A model generated the notes under the pieces. The model made no database searches. It was not told where the DNA came from and saw nothing but the letters and a program-made list of their open reading frames with translations. Below, in pieces: positions 55,220 through 64,000 of a stretch of 64,000 nucleotides of DNA (position 1 is the stretch's first letter; every line of letters starts with the position of its first letter). The stretch comes from Solwaraspora sp. WMMD791 (GTDB lineage: Bacteria > Actinomycetota > Actinomycetes > Mycobacteriales > Micromonosporaceae): assembly GCF_029581195.1 (NCBI RefSeq), contig NZ_CP120737.1:2636001-2700000 (forward strand), in the 5' to 3' direction. The position numbers and the translations under genes are program-made.

Positions 55220-56755
55220 GTGGCGAACGGCCGTCGACCGGTTTCCACCGCCCGCAAACTCGTCGCGGCGGTGCTCGGCACCCTCGCCACGTTCATCATC
55301 CTGTTCGGTGCCGGCATGACGAGCTGGGCGATCGCCGCGCTCGGCGTGGCGCTGCTGGTGCTCGCCATCAGCCTGGTGCTGATCACCGCCTTTCCGGGCG
55401 CGGAACGGGCCTGGGTCGCCGGGATCGCCCACGTCCGCAGCGTCTCCGAACCACCGGCGTCGTCCACCTACGGCCGCTGCGAGCTGCAGATCCTGGTCGA
55501 CGCTCCCGGGGTGCCGCCGCGCTCGGTCAAGATCCGCGATCCGCGGGTGCCGGTGGCCAAGTGGCCCGATCCCGGCGCCACCTTGCCGATCATGGTGGCG
55601 ATCGACGACCAACGGCATGTACGGATCATGTGGGACGACGTCCTCACCCACGCGGAGGCCGCCGCCCAACCCACCGATCTGCCGCCGGAGTTCGACGAGC
55701 CCGAGTTCGACCTCGTCGGCGACGACCTGGTGACCGACGACGACCTGCTCGACGGCGACGACCAGCCGCCCTGGGCCCGGCCGGGTCACGACGACGACGA
55801 CGACCGTTTCGCCGACCCCGACGATCTACCCGTCGCCGAGGCACCGCTGCGGGACGCCGACGACCGCAGGCCGCCCGAGAGCAGACGGGACCCGGCGGAG
55901 AACCCGCGGCCGGACTTCACCCGGCCCGACTTCGACCCGGACGTCGAGGCACCCACCCCCCGACCAGGAGAACCCCGACCCGGTGACACCGTCGTGGTGA
56001 GCCAGACACCCGGCGGCCCGATCGTGCTGGAAGGCACCCTGGTCGACCCGCCGCCGGTGCCGCTGCCCCGACGCCCCAGGCCCACACCGCACGGCGCTGC
56101 CGGCCCGGAGCAGACACCGACGGCCGGCAGCGGCGCCACGGCGGCCACCGATCCGGCACGCGCCGACACCCGGCCGGAAACCACCGTCGGTACGGCCGCC
56201 ACCGGCACCGCCCTGGCCGATCCACCGACCGACCCGGACCTGACCGGCGACATCGACATCGACGGGCCCGACACACCACCGGCCGACCCCGACGACGACC
56301 CCGGTCCGATCCACGGCGTCGGACTCACCCTGCTCGTCGCCGACCTGGACCGTTCGGTCGCCTTCTACCGCGACGTGCTCGGTTTCTTCGAGATCGACGG
56401 CGGCGACGGCAACGCGGTGCTCGCCTCCGGGCAGACCCGACTCGTGCTGCGGTCGATCCCCGAGGTCGCCCCGGTCAACCGCCGACTCATGCACCTCAAC
56501 CTCGAAGTCGACGACCTGCAGCGGGTCCATGACGAACTCAAGTCCAAAGGCGTACGGTTCACCTACGCACCACGCGCGGTCAACCGTGGTGCCCGGCTGG
56601 AGCTGTGGGCCGCAGCGTTCCGTGACCCGGACGGCCACGGCATCGCCATCATCGAATGGCGGGAACGCCAGCGCGGGTCAGCTGAGGATGACCCGACGGA
56701 CGTGCCAGACGTACGCCCAGACGGCGGCGAACACCAGGCCCACCCCCAGCAGTGA
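55220..56755 (+). CDS. Membrane-anchored protein with C-terminal VOC (glyoxalase-fold) domain
   Basis: A 511-residue fusion. Two hydrophobic helices (residues 12-34 and 36-58) form an N-terminal hairpin, followed by a compact alpha/beta segment (STYGRCELQILVDAPGVPPRSVKIRDPRVPVAKW, about 80-135), a 230-residue acidic Pro/Asp-rich linker, and a VOC domain (IHGVGLTLLVADLDRSVAFYRDVLGF...DPDGHGIAIIEW, about 370-490). The VOC part has the H/E metal-ligand positions, H373 or the second His and E in GHGIAIIE, though activity is unproven. GGGAGG lies 6 bases before the GTG. Its 3' end overlaps the DUF4233 gene on the other strand by 78 bases. Confidence 0.82.
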   Translation: MANGRRPVSTARKLVAAVLGTLATFIILFGAGMTSWAIAALGVALLVLAISLVLITAFPGAERAWVAGIAHVRSVSEPPASSTYGRCELQILVDAPGVPPRSVKIRDPRVPVAKWPDPGATLPIMVAIDDQRHVRIMWDDVLTHAEAAAQPTDLPPEFDEPEFDLVGDDLVTDDDLLDGDDQPPWARPGHDDDDDRFADPDDLPVAEAPLRDADDRRPPESRRDPAENPRPDFTRPDFDPDVEAPTPRPGEPRPGDTVVVSQTPGGPIVLEGTLVDPPPVPLPRRPRPTPHGAAGPEQTPTAGSGATAATDPARADTRPETTVGTAATGTALADPPTDPDLTGDIDIDGPDTPPADPDDDPGPIHGVGLTLLVADLDRSVAFYRDVLGFFEIDGGDGNAVLASGQTRLVLRSIPEVAPVNRRLMHLNLEVDDLQRVHDELKSKGVRFTYAPRAVNRGARLELWAAAFRDPDGHGIAIIEWRERQRGSAEDDPTDVPDVRPDGGEHQAHPQQ

Positions 56756-57022
56756 CCAGTGCAGCAGGCCGGCCAGCAGCACCGCCGCCTGCAGCACGGT
56801 CCCGGCATGCCAGGCCCACCCGTACCGCAGCAGACCGGCGACGACGACCGCCGCCACCGCCAGGGCCGCGCTGACCGCCATCGCCGCCGCGCCGACACCG
56901 TCGCCCAGCATCCGGATCGGTTGGATCGCCAGCACCAGGACCAGTGCCTCCAGCCCGAGGGTCGCCGCCCCCAGCCCCCGGGCGGCCGCCGCCGGATTAC
57001 GCAACCCCGACCGGCGCGTCAT
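56678..57022 (-). CDS. DUF4233 membrane protein
   Basis: A 114-residue protein with three or four hydrophobic helices, ending RVILS, in the fixed place between folC and ndk (Rv2446c in M. tuberculosis). The DUF4233 pattern includes a basic start (RRSGLRNP) and GYGWAWHAGTVLQAAVLLAG-like hydrophobic stretches (here RYGWAWHAGTVLQ). Its ATG overlaps the folC stop by four bases. Function is unknown; its constant partnership with folC suggests a shared operon role. Confidence 0.88.
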   Translation of the reverse strand: MTRRSGLRNPAAAARGLGAATLGLEALVLVLAIQPIRMLGDGVGAAAMAVSAALAVAAVVVAGLLRYGWAWHAGTVLQAAVLLAGLLHWSLLGVGLVFAAVWAYVWHVRRVILS

Positions 57023-58397
57023 CGGGTCAGCAGCCGGCGGGCGTCGGCGACGGTCACCACCGAACCGGTGATCAGTACGCCGACCCCGCTGAGCTCACCG
57101 TCGACATCCTCCTCGGCGAGCACCACCGCCGCCTCGATCGCGTCGGGCATGTCCGCCGCCACCCGCACCCGGTCCACTCCGAACGCCTCCACGGCGAGAC
57201 CAGCCAGCTGCCCCACCGGCATCGCCCTCGGAGACGAATTGCCGGTCACCACCACCGCGTCGGCGACCGGCTCCAACAGGTCGAGCAGGGCCTCGGCGTC
57301 CTTGTCGGCGAGCACCGCGAGCACCACGACCAGCCGGCGGAACGCGAACTCCTCCTGCAGGGCGGTGACCGTCGCCGCCATCCCGTGCGGGTTGTGCGCC
57401 CCGTCGAGCAGGATCGTCGGCGCACTGCGGACCCGTTCCAGCCGCCCCGGCGACGACACCGCCGCGAAGCCCTGCCGGACCGGCTCCGTGTCGAGCATCC
57501 GGCCCGGACCGGCACCGAGGAACGCCTCGACGGCCGCCAACGCCAGCGCCGCGTTCTGTGCCTGGTGGGCACCGTGCAACGGCAGGAAGATCTCGTCGTA
57601 GCGCCCGCCGAGCCCCTGCAGCGACAGCATCTGCCCGCCGACGGCGACCGCTCGGTGCGCGACGCCGAACTCGCCACCCTCCCGGGCGATGGTGGCCCCC
57701 ACCTCGGCGCACCGCTGCAGGATCGGCTCCGCTGCCTCCGCCGGCTGCACCGCCGTCACCACCGTCGCACCGGCGTGCACGATCCCGGACTTCGCCAACG
57801 CGATGTCGGTCACGGTGTCGCCGAGCCACTCGGTATGGTCCAGGCCGATCGGGGTGATCACGCAGACGCCGGCGGAGAGCACGTTGGTGGCGTCCTCCGC
57901 GCCGCCGAGACCGACCTCGACGACAGCGACGTCGACCGGGGCGTCGGCGAACGTCGCGAACGCCAACGCCGTCGTCATGTCGAAGTAGGTCAACGGCTCC
58001 GGCGCCTGCTTGTCGACCAGCTCGGCCAGCGGGGCGACCTCCCGGTACGTGGCGACGAACCGGTCCTCGCTGACCGGCTCACCGTCCAGGCTGATCCGCT
58101 CCCGCACCGTCTCCAGGTGCGGGCTGGTGTACCGGCCGGTGTGCAGCCCGAACGCCCGCAGCAGCGAGTCGATCATCCGGGCGGTCGAGGTCTTGCCGTT
58201 GGTCCCGGTCAGGTGGATCGACGGGTACGCCCGCTGGGGGCTGCCCAGCAGGTCCAGCAGCTGCCCGATCCGGTCCAGGTCGAACACCATCCGGGTGAAG
58301 CCCCGGCCGTCGAGGGCCTGCTCGACCGCCGCGAACTCGCTGCCCGTACGGCCCGGCCGGGCCACGTCGTCGCCGGAGCGCTCCGGGCGCCGCGCCG

Positions 58398-58401
<4 letters not shown>
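57019..58401 (-). CDS. folC: Folylpolyglutamate synthase / dihydrofolate synthase
   Basis: Adds glutamate to dihydropteroate or folate. The 460-residue Mur-ligase-like enzyme has the P-loop TGTNGKTST (residues 65-73), the EVGLGG motif near 167 with an unusual AEDATN in place of RLDATN, the [13 protein letters not shown] element, and the C-terminal DGAHNPHG near 344. It is coupled to DUF4233 and to valS by 4-base overlaps. A bifunctional DHFS/FPGS role is usual in actinobacteria and is an inference here. Confidence 0.95.
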
Positions 58402-61055
<2,654 letters not shown>

Positions 61056-61120
61056 CCATCGAGTTTACGGAGCCGCCACACCCGAATTGACCCAGGCCCG
61101 TGCAGGCCGCCCCGGTGACG

Positions 61121-61132
61121 TACGGTGGCGCA
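61121..61132 (+). promoter_or_regulatory. TACGGT -10 element for a leaderless WADHGS-protein transcript
   Basis: TACGGT (61121-61126) precedes the ATG at 61133 by 6 bases; no Shine-Dalgarno is present. Confidence 0.5.
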
Positions 61133-61816
61133 ATGGTCGACGACATCTTCGGCGGCCGGCGGGCGCACCAGGACCCCGTGCCGCTGGACGTCACCCCACC
61201 GGCACGCGACGCCGCCGGCGACGGTCCCGGCGACGGCTCCGACCGCCAACCACGGACCGGCCGTACCCGGCGGATCGTGATCGGTGCGGTGGTGGCCACC
61301 GGCCTGCTCGGCGCGGGCCTGTTCGGCTCCGCCACGCTGCGCATCCTGCAGCAGAAGGACGCCACCCTGGTGCCGACGCCGGAGGCCGCCGGACTGGTCC
61401 GCGACAACAGCACGTCGGCCCGCGACACCGCCGAGTACCTGCACAGCGCGTTCGCCGCCGGCATCGACCTGGACCGCAGCTCCGCCGTCGTCTACCGTGA
61501 CCCGGCCGATCCGGACCGCAGCGTGCTGTTCTTCGGCGGCACCACGACGCTCTGGTCGCCGGAGCGGGACCTGGACACTCTCATCGGCCTGGTCGGCGAC
61601 GAGGAGGGCGCCGTCTCCGGTCTGCGCGGCGTGCCCGCCGGCCGGTACGGCGGAGTGATGAAGTGTGGCAGTACGCCGGCCGACGCCGAGGAGATGCCGG
61701 TCTGCGGTTGGGCCGACCACGGCAGCATCGCCGTGGCGCTGTTCCCTGGCCGGACCGTGGACGAGGCTGCTGACCTGCTGCAGCGGCTACGGGACGACAT
61801 CCAGCAGCGCGACTGA
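61133..61816 (+). CDS. Single-pass membrane protein with CxWADHGS domain
   Basis: A 227-residue paralogue of the C-terminal part of the protein at 47181. A short cytoplasmic N-terminus with RTGRTRR is followed by one hydrophobic helix (about residues 47-66), then the external domain with VLFFGGTTTLWSPERDLDTL, VMKCGSTP and CGWADHGS (residues 191-198), ending TVDEAADLLQRLRDDI. The two Cys flanking the motif (in MKCG and VCGW) are at comparable positions in the paralogue and may form a disulfide. Function unknown. It lies next to valS and the rRNA operon terminator. Confidence 0.78.
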   Translation: MVDDIFGGRRAHQDPVPLDVTPPARDAAGDGPGDGSDRQPRTGRTRRIVIGAVVATGLLGAGLFGSATLRILQQKDATLVPTPEAAGLVRDNSTSARDTAEYLHSAFAAGIDLDRSSAVVYRDPADPDRSVLFFGGTTTLWSPERDLDTLIGLVGDEEGAVSGLRGVPAGRYGGVMKCGSTPADAEEMPVCGWADHGSIAVALFPGRTVDEAADLLQRLRDDIQQRD

Positions 61817-61892
61817 GAGTTCGGAACTTTCGGCAGCCGCTGCGGGCGCAGGCCAGGCAGTGTGGCGGCGCGAAGCAGACAACGCGGCCCTA

Positions 61893-61927
61893 GAAACACT
61901 TCAGGGCCACCCGATACGGGTGGCCCT
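61893..61927 (-). terminator. rRNA operon terminator
   Basis: AGGGCCACCCG (61903-61913) and CGGGTGGCCCT (61917-61927) form a perfect 11-bp stem with a 3-base loop. On the minus strand the stem is followed by GAAGTGTTTCTAG, giving a short T-rich tail. It lies just after the 5S rRNA gene. Confidence 0.85.
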
Positions 61928-61940
61928 AAAGTATGAAGAT

Positions 61941-62058
61941 GTCCGGCGGTGACCTACTCTCCCACACCCTCACGAGTGCAGTACCATCGGCGCTGGAGAG
62001 CTTAGCTACCGGGTTCGGAATGTAACCGGGCGTTTCCCCTCCGCCATAACCGCCGTAA
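61941..62058 (-). rRNA. rrf: 5S ribosomal RNA
   Basis: About 117 bases read on the minus strand as GGTTACGGCGGTTATGGCGG at the 5' end and end in the complementary ...GGTCACCGCCGGAC. The internal CGAACCCGGTAGCTAAGC loop A/B sequence and GGTACTGCACTCGTGAGG are typical actinobacterial 5S. Ends are estimated to within a few bases. It follows the 23S gene by about 75 bases. Confidence 0.95.
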
Positions 62059-62133
62059 CCCTAACAACAAACCAAACACACCCAACAGGGAATGCCCGTT
62101 TGCCCAGAATCACACAGTGGACGCGTACACCTT

Positions 62134-64000
<1,867 letters not shown>

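Noticed and set aside
61941..62058. Reading the 5S region as a protein-coding end of the WADHGS gene
   Set aside because: The sequence matches 5S rRNA on the minus strand and the protein gene ends at 61816.

Overview
The window is very GC-rich (roughly 70% or more by eye), uses GTG starts freely and packs genes into runs with 4-base ATGA/GTGA overlaps. Gene content and order match the actinobacterial core block known from Mycobacterium tuberculosis between about Rv2361c and Rv2450c: uppS-recO-era-(CDA-like)-corC-ybeY-phoH-rsmE-dnaJ2-hrcA, hemW, lepA, rpsT/holA/comEC/comEA/degV/phosphatase/rsfS/nadD, obgE-rpmA-rplU-rne, ndk, and DUF4233-folC-valS. The proline-rich DUF4870 protein, the mycothiol-era style small proteins and the overall composition suggest a filamentous actinomycete, probably Micromonosporaceae; that assignment is an inference from content and synteny, not from a search.

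Layout. 1-2.4 kb: a FecBCD-type metallophore or cobamide importer (minus strand, ATPase cut by the window edge). 2.6-13.5 kb: a long minus-strand housekeeping block for cell-wall lipid carrier synthesis, recombinational repair and ribosome biogenesis, ending at the heat-shock pair hrcA-dnaJ2 under a CIRCE operator. 13.8-19.2 kb: accessory genes (DUF4870 protein, hemW diverging from an enoyl-CoA hydratase, a lysozyme-fold secreted protein, a phytanoyl-CoA-dioxygenase-like oxygenase behind an AT-rich gap, a GlsB-type membrane protein). 19.3-34.4 kb: Nudix-lepA, a kinase-like phosphotransferase, rpsT, holA with a membrane-protein partner, comEC-comEA, degV, a GpgP-like phosphatase, rsfS, nadD and pepN. 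34.5-38.2 kb: the most accessory stretch: a DUF397 protein, a decayed methyltransferase, palindromic sites, a quinone-oxidoreductase-like dehydrogenase, an XRE regulator with a four-helix membrane protein behind a repeat-rich promoter, and a GNAT protein. 38.3-47 kb: obgE-rpmA-rplU, RNase E/G and a two-gene radical-SAM module. 47.2-61.8 kb: a Pro-rich membrane protein, an acyltransferase, ileS with a T-box leader, PhoD, ndk, a membrane-anchored VOC protein, and DUF4233-folC-valS. 61.9-64 kb: 5S and the 3' part of 23S rRNA on the minus strand, preceded (in map order) by their terminator.

How it fits together. Most of the genes serve ribosome assembly and translation (era, ybeY, rsmE, rsfS, obgE, lepA, rpsT, rplU, rpmA, rne, ileS, valS, 5S/23S). 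The regulatory sites are unusually readable: a CIRCE box, an actinobacterial translational T-box with an ATC specifier before ileS, and at least nine genes whose start codon lies 6-7 bases after a TANNNT hexamer, as expected of leaderless mRNAs. I did not find a defence island, CRISPR array, insertion sequence, prophage or biosynthetic cluster. The best candidates for something undescribed are the paired radical-SAM proteins beside rne, the pair of CxWADHGS-motif membrane proteins, the membrane-tethered VOC fusion, and the XRE/membrane-protein module with its inverted-repeat promoter.
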